Positions 18,023 through 26,628 are shown, numbered from the stretch's first letter. The stretch is 64,000 bases of DNA from JAFKKS01 sp050187875 (GCA_050187875.1 JBFWXB010000001.1:1-64000), one strand, 5' to 3'. Translations and numbers: made by a program. The notes: a model not told the origin generated them from the sequence alone.

Positions 18023-19278
18023 CAGTGCAGGTTCGGTTGGGCGCCCTGGCCCTTTTCGTCGATGAGGCGGCCGGTCGCGAACCGATCGAGCCGATAGGCT
18101 GTGGCAACGTGGTGCAGCTCGTCGCGTGCAATCAAGTGCGCGAAGCAATAGCCCGATGCCGGCGTCGCTTTGAATCCCCCGTAGCACCAACCGCAGTTCA
18201 GGTAGAGATTCTGAATAGGCGTCTTGTCGATGATCGGCGAACCGTCCATCGACATGTCCATGAGTCCGGCCCAATGCCGCAGCATGCGAATTCGGCCGAG
18301 CGACGGGATGAGCGCCATCCCGCACTCCATGACATCCTCGATAACAGGAAGGTTTCCGCGCCAGGCATATGAATTGTAACCGTCGATATTGCCGCCGAAG
18401 ACGAGCCCGCCCTTGTCGGATTGGCTGATATAAAAATGCCCCGCGCCGAAGCTCAGCACGGTGTCGATAAGCGGCTTCACGCCCTCCGCGACAAACGCTT
18501 GAAGAACGTGACTTTCGATTGGCAGTTGAAGCCCCGCCAAGCTTGCGACGCGACTGGTGTTGCCGGCGACCGCAAGCGCCACCTTCTTGGCGCGAATAGT
18601 GCCGCGCGATGTCTCGACTCCTTTCACGCAACCATTCTCGATGCGAATGCCGGTGACCTCGCATTGCTGCAGCAAATCGACGCCGCGACTGTCGGCGCCA
18701 CGCGCGTAGCCCCACGCGACCGCGTCGTGCCGCACGGTCCCGCCTCGCCCTTGAATCAGCGCGCCATGGATCGGGAAGCGTGCGTCATCGTAGTTCAGAT
18801 AAGGAACGCGCCTGCGGAGCTCATCGCGCCCGATGAGTTCGGCATCCACCCCATGCAGCCGCATGGCATTGCCGCGCCGTGCATAGGCATCGCGCTGAGC
18901 GTCGGAATGATAAAGATTGATCACGCCACGCTGGCTGACCATAGCGTTATAATTGAAGTCTTGCTCGAGCCCCTCCCACAGCTTCAGCGACCATTCGTAG
19001 AACGGCACGTTTCCGGGGAGCAGGTAGTTCGAGCGGATAATCGTCGTGTTGCGGCCGATGTTGCCGGAGCCGAGGTAGCCGCGTTCCAGCACGGCGACAT
19101 TCGTGATGCCGTGCTCCTTGGCGAGATAATATGCCGTCGATAACCCGTGTCCTCCGCCACCGACTATGACAACGTCGTACTCGGCCTTTGGCTCGGGCTC
19201 GCGCCAGACGGCAGGCCAGCCTTTGTTGCCAAGAAGAGCTTGTGCCGCGAGAGTGAAGAGCGAATAGCGCATCGTCAT
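18022..19278 (-). CDS. soxB: Sarcosine oxidase beta subunit
   Basis: Catalytic flavoprotein subunit of 418 residues. FAD-binding GGGGHG lies at 40-45 in a YDVVIVGGGGHGLSTAYYLA context, and ERGYLGSGNIGRNTTIIRSNY follows, typical of SoxB. His184 in GGTVRHDAVAWG lies where the covalent FMN histidine of characterised SoxB is expected. The C-terminal stretch reads CGWCYGGFKATPASGYCFAHLIA. The start overlaps the stop of the upstream HcnC-like gene. Substrate preference may differ from sarcosine, since N-methyl or N-alkyl amino acid oxidases share this architecture. Confidence 0.95.
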   Translation of the reverse strand: MTMRYSLFTLAAQALLGNKGWPAVWREPEPKAEYDVVIVGGGGHGLSTAYYLAKEHGITNVAVLERGYLGSGNIGRNTTIIRSNYLLPGNVPFYEWSLKLWEGLEQDFNYNAMVSQRGVINLYHSDAQRDAYARRGNAMRLHGVDAELIGRDELRRRVPYLNYDDARFPIHGALIQGRGGTVRHDAVAWGYARGADSRGVDLLQQCEVTGIRIENGCVKGVETSRGTIRAKKVALAVAGNTSRVASLAGLQLPIESHVLQAFVAEGVKPLIDTVLSFGAGHFYISQSDKGGLVFGGNIDGYNSYAWRGNLPVIEDVMECGMALIPSLGRIRMLRHWAGLMDMSMDGSPIIDKTPIQNLYLNCGWCYGGFKATPASGYCFAHLIARDELHHVATAYRLDRFATGRLIDEKGQGAQPNLH

Positions 19279-20429
19279 GCCTGATTGAGCAAAGGCTCGC
19301 TAATCATTTCACCGGCGGCAAAGCGGCGCGGTCCAAGCTTCGATAGAATTGGATCATTCGTATCGTCGTCCAGGATGAGAGACGACATCATTCGTCCCAC
19401 CGCAGGCGACGTCATGAAGCCGCGATAGGACGAAACCGCGACGTAAAGTCCGTCGACCTCGGTCTGCCCGAGAATGGGTTGCATATCGGGCGTCAGACTC
19501 GATACGCCGCCCCATGTGCGTAATATCCGCAGGTCAGCGACGCCAGGCAGAAGGTCGATAACTCTGGGTGCGGCGAAAGAGAGAAAGTCGGGCATCGAAC
19601 GAATTTCAGACCCGACGCGAGGCCGCGACACCGTGAAAACGATGGAGCCGCGTTGGACCTGATTGACCGCGATATGATGTTCCAGTGAAATCAGGATCGG
19701 GCCCACCTTGGGCTCGCACGGCGCAGTGACCATCGCCTCCTTGGGCAGGCTTGTCACCGGAATCTCGATTCCCAGCGACGATAACAATTCCGGGGCTGCC
19801 CAATCCACGCAAAGAAGGACACGGTCTGCCTCGACCATCTCGTCGTTCAGCCGCGCTTGAAATCCCGAATCCTTCTTCTCGAGGCCGTGCACCCGGGTGC
19901 CATAACGCACGACCACCCCTTCCCGCCTGCACGCCTTCAGCAAAGCATCGAGCCAAAGAAACGGCGACGCGCTGCCGTCCTTGGCACAGAAGGACCCGCC
20001 GACCAATTTGTTGCGGCCGAGCGGCGGCACCATGTCGACACATTCATCGGCGTTGAGCATCTCACTTGGGACGCCGAAGCTGTTCTGAGTGACGACCGCG
20101 GCCTGCAGATTCCGATACGCTTTCTCGCTATGAGCAAGCACGAGATAGCCGTCCTGCTTAAGCTCGATGCCACGGGGATAATCCAACTCCTCGGCAGCGT
20201 TCTCGAAGAAGAGGATGCTTTCCTGGCAGAGCCTGATATTCAGCTCGAGGCCCCACTGCATTCGGAAGCCTGCGCCATTGCGTCCCGAAGCGCCGCTTGC
20301 GAATTCACCCTGATCGACGAGCAATATCTCGGCGCCGGTGCGCCGCTTCGCCATCCACCATGCGCACGAGAGTCCGTAGGCGCCGGCGCCGATCACCAGC
20401 ACGTCGACCTTTTTTCCGCGACTACTCAT
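19275..20429 (-). CDS. FAD-dependent amino acid dehydrogenase, opine oxidase/HcnC-type beta subunit
   Basis: DAO-superfamily flavoprotein of 384 residues. ATG 20429 forms an ATGA overlap with the preceding gene, so longer in-frame starts are rejected. The FAD motif is DVLVIGAGAYGLSCAWWMAKR, followed by VDQGEFASGASGRNGAGFRMQWG; the C-terminus has LYVAVSSYRGFMTSPAVGRMMSSLI. In known three-subunit enzymes (octopine/nopaline oxidase, HcnABC, D-hydroxyproline dehydrogenase) this subunit oxidises a secondary amine or amino acid. With the two genes upstream it makes a complete alpha-beta-gamma dehydrogenase located in front of soxBDAG. Confidence 0.88.
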   Translation of the reverse strand: MSSRGKKVDVLVIGAGAYGLSCAWWMAKRRTGAEILLVDQGEFASGASGRNGAGFRMQWGLELNIRLCQESILFFENAAEELDYPRGIELKQDGYLVLAHSEKAYRNLQAAVVTQNSFGVPSEMLNADECVDMVPPLGRNKLVGGSFCAKDGSASPFLWLDALLKACRREGVVVRYGTRVHGLEKKDSGFQARLNDEMVEADRVLLCVDWAAPELLSSLGIEIPVTSLPKEAMVTAPCEPKVGPILISLEHHIAVNQVQRGSIVFTVSRPRVGSEIRSMPDFLSFAAPRVIDLLPGVADLRILRTWGGVSSLTPDMQPILGQTEVDGLYVAVSSYRGFMTSPAVGRMMSSLILDDDTNDPILSKLGPRRFAAGEMISEPLLNQA

Positions 20430-21805
20430 GATGCGACTCGCGTTTGATTGCTCAGCGCCGAAAGCGAAACGGGACGCGCCATAGGCCGCGCAGTCATGAT
20501 CTCGGTTTGGGCAACGCCGGTGCAGTACTCGCTGAGTTCTCCAACGGCGCGAAGGCAGGTTCGACCGGAGCACCACCCCATTCCGGGGCGCACATTGCGC
20601 TTGACGGCATTCGGCGTGACATGCCCGCCCTGCAAGGCGTCGCGGATGTCCGCGAACTTCACATTCTCGCAGCGGCAAACGATCGTATCGTCGCTGACGA
20701 CCGTCCAGATGCCGGCCGGCAGTTCCAGCGTGCTACGCACCGCGGCTTGGAAACTTTGCATATTGCGACGCCGCTTCAGCATGGCGTGCATTTCGCGATC
20801 AACGGTGGCCTGCGCGGCCGCTGCACCGACGAGCCGCCCTTCCGCTTCCGCCACCAGCGCACCACGCAGACCCGCGCAGTCTCCTGCGACGAACAGGCCT
20901 TCAACCGACGTGCGGCCAAATTGATCGGTGACCGGGACCCACCCACCGCCCGTGCGGTCGAAGCGCAATTGGACACCGGCCATCGAAGCCAATTCGCAGT
21001 TCGCGGTGAAGCCGTAATTCAGCGCAAGGAGGTCACACGCGACTTCGCGTTCGGTGCCAGCGATCGGCTTTCCGTCGACGCCGGCTTTCTGCAAGACGAC
21101 GGCCTCGAGCTGCCTCTCGCCGATCGCGCGCGTCACGATATGACGGGGCAAGCGCGGCACACCCGCGCGCGAAACCGTACGCAAGTAGCGCAAGCCTTCG
21201 AGCACGATTTGCCGCCCGTGCCACAAGCCACCAGGATGCTTCAACATTCCCGACATGGGGTTGAGGATTGCAAGCGCCGCGATACTCGCGCCGGCGCGGA
21301 GCATCTGTGCGGCGACCACAATCGGCAGCGGACCGCAGCCGGCGACGACGGCACGCCGACCGGGCAAAACCCCTTGTGCTTTCAGAAAGGATTGTGCGCC
21401 GCCGGCGTACATCACGCCCGGCGTCGTCCATCCGGGAAAGGGAACGGCATTTTCGCGGACACCAGTCGCAAGAACGATAGCGTCCGGTCGGAGCACTTCC
21501 GTTTTCTCATTTTGAGCGAAATGCACCTCGCCGTTTCCGAACACGGCATAGACCGACACGCCTGGGCGATAATCGATCGCGTGCGCCCGCTCGAATGCTG
21601 TCAACAGCGCCTGCTTGCGAGCGCGTTCGCCAGCTTCCGCATAGTCTTGCGGTTTTGGAATCGTTGCGGCCTGCCGATAGATCTGCCCGCCAGGCAAGGC
21701 CGCTTCGTCGAGAACTGTGACGCGGCAACCGCGCGAGGATGCTTCGATCCCCGCCGCCATCCCGGCTGGACCCGCTCCGACCACCACCACCCAACGCGAC
21801 ATCAA
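20426..21805 (-). CDS. FAD/NAD(P)-binding oxidoreductase, opine oxidase/HcnB-type alpha subunit with BFD-like Fe-S domain
   Basis: 459 residues. The N-terminal dinucleotide fold reads VVVVGAGPAGMAAGIEASSRG, with a second one around RRAVVAGCGPLPIVVAAQML. The C-terminal ~80 residues carry a BFD/fer2-like iron-sulfur module with cysteines in VCRCENVKFADIRDAL and GMGWCSGRTCLRAV. This architecture defines the alpha subunit of opine/HCN-synthase-type dehydrogenases, passing electrons from the HcnC-type subunit. It overlaps the small ferredoxin gene upstream by 4 bases. Confidence 0.9.
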   Translation of the reverse strand: MMSRWVVVVGAGPAGMAAGIEASSRGCRVTVLDEAALPGGQIYRQAATIPKPQDYAEAGERARKQALLTAFERAHAIDYRPGVSVYAVFGNGEVHFAQNEKTEVLRPDAIVLATGVRENAVPFPGWTTPGVMYAGGAQSFLKAQGVLPGRRAVVAGCGPLPIVVAAQMLRAGASIAALAILNPMSGMLKHPGGLWHGRQIVLEGLRYLRTVSRAGVPRLPRHIVTRAIGERQLEAVVLQKAGVDGKPIAGTEREVACDLLALNYGFTANCELASMAGVQLRFDRTGGGWVPVTDQFGRTSVEGLFVAGDCAGLRGALVAEAEGRLVGAAAAQATVDREMHAMLKRRRNMQSFQAAVRSTLELPAGIWTVVSDDTIVCRCENVKFADIRDALQGGHVTPNAVKRNVRPGMGWCSGRTCLRAVGELSEYCTGVAQTEIMTARPMARPVSLSALSNQTRVAS

Positions 21806-22098
21806 ACGCCCACCTGGCGAAGCACAACCATTCCCGCCGCCACCGGCGTCATACAGGCCCGCGTGTTGGTGACGCCGTTAATACTGCAGCGGCACTCCCA
21901 ACAGACGCCGATTCCGCACAACGCCCCCTTGGGGTTTCCCTCTTCATCAATGCGAAGACAGCGTTCACCGGCATTGACGAGAGCGGCCGCCACGCTTTGA
22001 CCTGCGCGGCCAATGATTGGTGTTCCGTCGAACGAAAACTGGACGATATCCGGCTCGGGTTCATTCAAGACGGCGTGCGTCAACGTGGGCTGAGACAT
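21802..22098 (-). CDS. (2Fe-2S)-binding protein, opine oxidase/HcnA-type gamma subunit
   Basis: 98-residue ferredoxin-like subunit. Cys61, Cys66, Cys69 and Cys82 form the C-x4-C-x2-C-x12-C pattern of plant-type 2Fe-2S domains (GALCGIGVCWECRCSINGV ... RACMTPV); Cys71 is extra. ATG 22098 starts the protein; an open frame continues upstream through the promoter region but lacks homology. It is the first gene of the seven-gene operon and is divergent from the binding-protein gene at 22232, with the GTTCTTG palindrome between them. Confidence 0.9.
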   Translation of the reverse strand: MSQPTLTHAVLNEPEPDIVQFSFDGTPIIGRAGQSVAAALVNAGERCLRIDEEGNPKGALCGIGVCWECRCSINGVTNTRACMTPVAAGMVVLRQVGV

Positions 22099-22119
22099 AT
22101 ATTCCCGAGAGGATAATGT

Positions 22120-22134
22120 GTTCTTGACAAGAAC
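22120..22134. promoter_or_regulatory. Palindromic operator candidate GTTCTTG-A-CAAGAAC
   Basis: A perfect 7+1+7 inverted repeat lies between the divergent starts at 22098 and 22232 and contains a TTGACA hexamer. Its left half, with neighbouring bases (TGTTCTTGACA), recurs exactly at 23712-23722 in the promoter of the linked XRE-cupin regulator and permease. Binding by that regulator is inferred. Confidence 0.6.
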
Positions 22135-22231
22135 TTCCCGCTTATGCGAGCGTTTGTCAACTGACATCTGGGGGGTTCGGAAGCCGAACCAGATCGGACC
22201 GCTCAAGTCCAAAAAACAACAGGAGGGGATC

Positions 22232-23050
22232 TTGCGAATTACAGGAGTCGTCGCTTTTGCCGCTGCTATGGCAGCCATGTCGACAAATGCTTTTGCTGCC
22301 GACGCGAATACGTGGACTGACATTATGAACTCAAAGAAGTTCACAGCCTGCGTCGTGCCGGCCTATCAACCCTATTCGTGGAAGGACAAGGAAGGAAACT
22401 GGCTAGGCTTTGCCCCCGAGATGGCGAGAGATGTCGCCAAAAGCCTGCGCGTCGACATCAACTTTGTCGAAACGAGCTTTAAGACCGTTATTCTCGACAT
22501 TCAAAGCGGGAAGTGCCACGCATTCTTTGGCTTTAACGCGACACCGGAACGCGCCCTGGCCATCGATTTTGCCGGCCCATTGTACACGCTTGGCTTTGGC
22601 GCGCTGGATCGCAAAGGGTGGACGGCGCCCGGCGATCGTTGGTCGGATCTGAACGACCCTGCCGTCCGCATCTGCTACACGATGGGAAATAGCTCAGAGC
22701 AGCAGATCAAGCGCTTCGCACCCAATGCCAAGCGCATCGCGCTGGAGAAGGCAGACGAATGCGTTCTCGCTCTGCAGGCGGGCCGCGCCGACCGCTATAT
22801 CGACGGCATCATGGGCAGCATCGGAGCGCGTCAAAAGAATACGGCGCTTGGGAACATCCATGTCATGACGCCGGCTTATGCGCTTCCCTCTTATGCCGGC
22901 GTTCGGCTTGATGACGGCCGCTTCCAGAAGTTCTTGCAAAAGTGGTCCGAATACAATCGCGGCAATGGCAATATCCAGGAATGGATCACAACGTCGATGC
23001 AAAAGGCGGGCATCGACGTCAGCGCGCTTCCTCCCGAAGTGCAATTCTAG
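22232..23050 (+). CDS. Polar amino acid ABC transporter substrate-binding protein (SBP family 3)
   Basis: Periplasmic binding protein of about 272 residues. The start is probably TTG 22232, placed 5 bases after a strong AGGAGGGG, and it opens a signal peptide (GVVAFAAAMAAMSTNAFAA). Family-3 features are KKFTACVVPAYQPYSWKDKEGNWLGFAPEMARDVAKSL and ATPERALAIDFAGPLY. Its stop overlaps the convergent XRE-cupin stop in the four bases CTAG. Its permease and ATPase lie beyond that regulator at 23810 and 24459. Location opposite the opine/sarcosine oxidase operon suggests that an N-substituted amino acid is transported. Confidence 0.9.
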   Translation: MRITGVVAFAAAMAAMSTNAFAADANTWTDIMNSKKFTACVVPAYQPYSWKDKEGNWLGFAPEMARDVAKSLRVDINFVETSFKTVILDIQSGKCHAFFGFNATPERALAIDFAGPLYTLGFGALDRKGWTAPGDRWSDLNDPAVRICYTMGNSSEQQIKRFAPNAKRIALEKADECVLALQAGRADRYIDGIMGSIGARQKNTALGNIHVMTPAYALPSYAGVRLDDGRFQKFLQKWSEYNRGNGNIQEWITTSMQKAGIDVSALPPEVQF

Positions 23051-23709
23051 CCGCCGACGCCGCCCAGATAACTTATAACGGACAGATAGCGGACCGGGTT
23101 GACGAGAAGTTGCTCCGGTCCGTGCGGCACGTTCGCTTGGAAAAGCAAGGAATCGCCTGCAGACATTTGATAGGTCTTTTGACCGTGTCGATAAATCATC
23201 TTGCCTTCAAGCAGGTATATAAACTGCGTCCCGTCGCGATGCAGAAAAGGTAGGATTTTTGATCGCTTGTCATACGTCATCAGGAAGGGTTCGACGGTGA
23301 TGCCGCGCGCCGTCGTCTGCCCCAGGACAAAATACTCATGCAACAAGCTCTGCCCGCTGCGAGAAACTTTGGTTCCTTCGCCACCCCGCACGAACGTTGC
23401 ATCTGAGACTTCATCGAACTCGCGAAACAACGTGGTGACCGGGACCTGAAGCGCAGACGATAACGCGCGGATGCTCGCCAACGAGGGTGAGATCGCGCCG
23501 TTCTCAATCTTCGACATCATCCCCGGCGAAAGCCCCGCAAGTTTGGCAAGCTGCGTTACGCTGAGCGACGCCCTTTGCCGAAACTCTCGAACCACCTGTC
23601 CGAGTGCTGCTTCAAGACGATTATCAGCTCGACCTACGTGAGGCTTCGTTGCTTGCGATCGAGCTTTGTTGCGCGGTTTCTGCGGCATCGTCATTTCTCT
23701 ATAGGACAA
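23047..23709 (-). CDS. XRE-family regulator with C-terminal cupin domain
   Basis: 220-residue regulator. The helix-turn-helix spans about residues 40-75 (VREFRQRASLSVTQLAKLAGLSPGMMSKIENGAISPSLASIRALSSAL). The cupin domain follows (FLHRDGTQFIYLLEGKMIYRHGQKTYQMSAGDSLLFQANVPHGPEQLL), a layout used for ligand-responsive control of amino acid and amine catabolism. ATG 23709, 23694 and 23688 are possible starts. It sits between the binding-protein gene and the permease gene of one transporter and is divergent from the permease, so it probably controls both promoters. Confidence 0.92.
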   Translation of the reverse strand: MSYREMTMPQKPRNKARSQATKPHVGRADNRLEAALGQVVREFRQRASLSVTQLAKLAGLSPGMMSKIENGAISPSLASIRALSSALQVPVTTLFREFDEVSDATFVRGGEGTKVSRSGQSLLHEYFVLGQTTARGITVEPFLMTYDKRSKILPFLHRDGTQFIYLLEGKMIYRHGQKTYQMSAGDSLLFQANVPHGPEQLLVNPVRYLSVISYLGGVGG

Positions 23710-23711
23710 AT

Positions 23712-23728
23712 TGTTCTTGACAGAAAAC
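23712..23728. promoter_or_regulatory. Second GTTCTTG-type operator/promoter element
   Basis: TGTTCTTGACA is followed by GAAAAC, a degenerate second half of the palindrome at 22120-22134. It lies 3 bases upstream of the XRE-cupin start and ~100 bases upstream of the permease start. TTGACA inside it could serve as a plus-strand -35 box, but no convincing -10 box follows. Repeat sharing is observed; function is inferred. Confidence 0.45.
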
Positions 23729-23809
23729 AGTCTGGGTGAATTCCTTTGCTAATCCGACAAGCGGGCAAACGCAAACGCGCCGGGTCCCTTAGCAGGAGAA
23801 TTGATTCGT

Positions 23810-24469
23810 ATGTCGGGCTACGAATGGGATTTCTCGTCTTTCCTCCAATATGACACTTGGGCCAAGGCGCTGGGGGTCACAATCGGATACGCCGTCGCAA
23901 CGACCGTCGGTGGTCTGATCATTGGCGTCATCTGCGGCATGCTGCTTTTAAGCAGGCACAAAATTCTTACTTTGCCGATCAGCGGGTATGTCCAGATGTT
24001 CCGCTGCACGCCTTTGCTCGTCCAAATTATATGGTTCTACTACGCACTACCGATCGTCGTACATGTCGAAATCCCCGCATGGCTCGCTGCTGGGTTGGGA
24101 CTCACACTTTATATGGGAGCGTTTTCCGCAGAGATTTTTCGCGGAGGCATAATGTCTATCGACAAAGGGCAATGGCAGGCCGCCCGGGCTATCGGCATGA
24201 TGCCATGGCAGCTCATGTCCAGGATCATCTTGCCTCAAGCAATGCGACGCATGGTACCTCCGTTCGTGAACCAGACGGTGCTCCAGCTAAAAAACACCTC
24301 GCTCCTTGCCGTCATTGCCGTCCCGGATCTGATGTACACCGCCCAACTCTTGGTCTCAGACACCTTCCGCCCGCTTGAGCTCTACAGCGGCGTGGCCGTG
24401 ATCTATTTCCTTATTCTTTATCCTTTGCAGAAGCTTGCTAAAACTCTGGAGCACCGCGATGACGTCTGA
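23810..24469 (+). CDS. Polar amino acid ABC transporter permease
   Basis: Inner-membrane permease of about 219 residues (TTG 23801 is an alternative start; AGGAG at 23794-23798 fits neither perfectly). Hydrophobic helices begin at IGYAVATTVGGLIIGVICGMLLL. The family hallmark is FRCTPLLVQIIWFYYALP, then AFSAEIFRGGIMSIDKGQWQAARAIGMMPWQLMSRIILPQAMRRMVPPFVNQ, the EAA loop of the His/Glu/Gln/opine importer group. A single permease gene is present, so it presumably works as a homodimer. Confidence 0.92.
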   Translation: MSGYEWDFSSFLQYDTWAKALGVTIGYAVATTVGGLIIGVICGMLLLSRHKILTLPISGYVQMFRCTPLLVQIIWFYYALPIVVHVEIPAWLAAGLGLTLYMGAFSAEIFRGGIMSIDKGQWQAARAIGMMPWQLMSRIILPQAMRRMVPPFVNQTVLQLKNTSLLAVIAVPDLMYTAQLLVSDTFRPLELYSGVAVIYFLILYPLQKLAKTLEHRDDV

Positions 24470-25223
24470 CGCGGCAATGATCGATGTCATCGACATTCAC
24501 AAGCAATACGGCGAGCTCGAAGCGGTCAAAGGCGTCTCGCTCCAAGTGAAGCGAGGTGACGCACAGTTCATTATTGGGCCAAGCGGTTGCGGCAAATCAA
24601 CTTTTCTGCGGTGTCTAAACCTGCTCGAAGAACCATCGAGTGGAACACTGCGTATCGGTGACACCAGTATGAAGTTTGGCGCCGGGGAGAAGCCCCTTTC
24701 CACGCGCGCGCAAGCAAACCTGCGCACCAAGGTTGGGATGGTGTTCCAGCAGTTCCATCTTTTCCCGCACATGACAGTGTTGGAGAACGTGATGGAAGGA
24801 CCCCGCACGGTAAAGCGCATGCCGCTTCCGGAAGCGCGAGAAATCGGTGAAGCGCTTCTCGAAAAGGTCGGACTGAGTAGCAAGCGTGCGGTCTATCCAC
24901 GACAGCTGTCAGGCGGTCAAGCGCAACGCGTGGCGATCGCAAGGGCATTGGCGATGTCACCCGAGGTCGTTCTGTTCGACGAAGTGACGTCGGCTCTCGA
25001 CCCGGAGCTTGTCGACGAAGTTCTCGCCGTCATCCGCCAGCTTACCAAGGAGGGCATGACGATCGTCGTCGTAACCCACGAGATGGCTTTTGCGCGCGAG
25101 GTTGCAAGCCACGTCATGTTCATGGACGGCGGGCGCAAAATCGAAAGCGGAAGCGCCGAGGACGTTCTTGATCACACCTCCAACGCGCGAATTGTCCAAT
25201 TTCTTAAGCGCTTCCGGCGTTGA
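24459..25223 (+). CDS. Polar amino acid ABC transporter ATP-binding protein
   Basis: ATPase of 254 residues. ATG 24459 overlaps the permease stop and follows GGAG at 24448-24451. Walker A is GPSGCGKST, the Q loop MVFQQFHLFPHMTVLENV, the signature LSGGQAQRVAIARAL, Walker B VVLFDEVTSALDPELVDEVL, and the switch His lies in VVVTHEMAFAREVA. FDEVTSALDPEL is typical of GlnQ/HisP-class ATPases. It completes the transporter begun by the binding protein at 22232. Confidence 0.94.
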   Translation: MTSDAAMIDVIDIHKQYGELEAVKGVSLQVKRGDAQFIIGPSGCGKSTFLRCLNLLEEPSSGTLRIGDTSMKFGAGEKPLSTRAQANLRTKVGMVFQQFHLFPHMTVLENVMEGPRTVKRMPLPEAREIGEALLEKVGLSSKRAVYPRQLSGGQAQRVAIARALAMSPEVVLFDEVTSALDPELVDEVLAVIRQLTKEGMTIVVVTHEMAFAREVASHVMFMDGGRKIESGSAEDVLDHTSNARIVQFLKRFRR

Positions 25224-25245
25224 CGCCTTCTACACGAGAACGGCG

Positions 25246-26205
25246 ATGCTTCCTTCCAAACAAGATCTCAATATTCTTTTTGCGCATGTGGCCTATCAGC
25301 TGGGCCCACGGTTCGCGCTGCGCAAAACAGGCATTCAGCATCGACAAGTGTCGGATCGCGCCGAGCTCAACAAGTCCATCGGATCGGCCGACGTCCTCGT
25401 CATCTCGGGACTTTGGGACGACAAGCTTTTGGAAAATGCGTCGAAGCTCAAGTTCATTCAATCGATCGGGGCCGGGACCGATCAGTTCTCACGCGAGCCT
25501 TTGCGAAAGAGGAACATTCGGCTGGCAAGCGCCAATATGCGCGCGGTGTCCGATCACGCCATGTCTCTGATCCTCGCACTGGCGCGACGCCTGCCGGAGG
25601 CTCGCGATAACCAAGCCAAAAAGCACTGGCGCGGCATGATCAGCGATTTGGAGCAGCGTGAGGACGAGTTAAGCGGAAAGACACTCGTCATTGTCGGCCT
25701 CGGCGCGATCGGCGGTCGTTTGGTGAAATTGGCCAAGGCCTTCGATATGAATGTCCTGGGCGTCAAGCGCGATACGTCGACTGGGCACGATCTCGTCGAT
25801 TCAGTTCACCACTTTTCGGATCTGAAGCACGTCCTCCCAAGGGCGGATTACGTTGCGCTCACCTGTCCATTGACGAAGGAAACGGAGAATCTGATCGATG
25901 GCGCATCTTTTGCGGCGATGAAGCCCTCGGCCTTTCTTGTCAATGCTGCCCGGGGGCGGTGTGTGAACGAGGCTGCACTGATCGATGCGCTGTCGCGCCG
26001 TAGGATTGCTGGCGCCGCCATCGATGTAACCGCTGAGGAGCCGTTGCCGTCCGACTCTCCACTATGGACGACACCGCGTCTCTTCATCACGCCGCACACG
26101 GCAGGGGAGACTCGACGGTATGAGGACAACGTCCTCGACATTCTGACTGAAAACGTAGAACGACTCTGGAATGGCGAAGCGCGCCTTCGCAACCAAATAA
26201 TCTGA
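25246..26205 (+). CDS. D-isomer-specific 2-hydroxyacid dehydrogenase
   Basis: NAD(P)-dependent dehydrogenase of 319 residues. The nucleotide-binding motif is VGLGAIGGRL (GLGAIG at 151-156). Catalytic residues of the family are readable as Arg236 (NAARGRCVNE), a Glu in the VTAEEP loop (264-265) and His284 (ITPHTAGE). ATG 25246 is chosen because it is the first methionine after the ATPase stop (22 bases); the frame is open further upstream inside the ATPase gene. It probably reduces or oxidises a 2-oxo acid produced by the amine oxidases encoded nearby, but the substrate is unknown. Confidence 0.9.
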   Translation: MLPSKQDLNILFAHVAYQLGPRFALRKTGIQHRQVSDRAELNKSIGSADVLVISGLWDDKLLENASKLKFIQSIGAGTDQFSREPLRKRNIRLASANMRAVSDHAMSLILALARRLPEARDNQAKKHWRGMISDLEQREDELSGKTLVIVGLGAIGGRLVKLAKAFDMNVLGVKRDTSTGHDLVDSVHHFSDLKHVLPRADYVALTCPLTKETENLIDGASFAAMKPSAFLVNAARGRCVNEAALIDALSRRRIAGAAIDVTAEEPLPSDSPLWTTPRLFITPHTAGETRRYEDNVLDILTENVERLWNGEARLRNQII

Positions 26206-26249
26206 GTAACGGTAGTCGCGCCCATCTCGGCTCGAAGAATAAAGCGTCT

Positions 26250-26539
26250 ATGCCGCGGGCTTCAGCTTTTCGCGAGCTTGTGAATAAGTCGAAAACGTTA
26301 TTGCCGGGCCATCCGGACGTTGCGGAGGTCACCGTCATCCGCATTCCGGATCAGCGTTGGAGAGAGACGGTTCTGGCGGTTATCGTCCCGCGCGCCGGGT
26401 GGACGGTGATCTTGGACGTCGTGCGCGACCATTGCTTTGGCAAGATTGGTGGGTTCAAAATTTCAAAGTGTTTGGAATTCCTCAATGTACTACCCCGAAA
26501 CGGAGCGGGAAGATTGTGAAGCATGTTTTAAGGAGGTAA
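26250..26539 (+). pseudogene. C-terminal remnant of an AMP-dependent acyl-CoA synthetase
   Basis: Only the last ~80 residues survive. LLPGHPDVAEVTVIRIPDQRWRETVLAVIVPRAG and GGFKISKCLEFLNVLPRNGAG are the C-terminal AMP-binding domain, including the lysine-containing PRNGxGK region. The original frame ends prematurely at 26519; a one-base shift near 26505 restores KIVKHVLRR up to the stop at 26537-26539. The N-terminal ~450 residues, including the P-loop and adenylation core, are absent. It is a relic beside the 2-hydroxyacid dehydrogenase. Confidence 0.8.
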
Positions 26540-26628
26540 TTTTCAGTATGAACTTGCTACTGAATTTGCACCAAAGAAAGCATTGCCGAACGACGTGATC
26601 AGAGCTCTTAAGGCTCAAATATCGTGGA

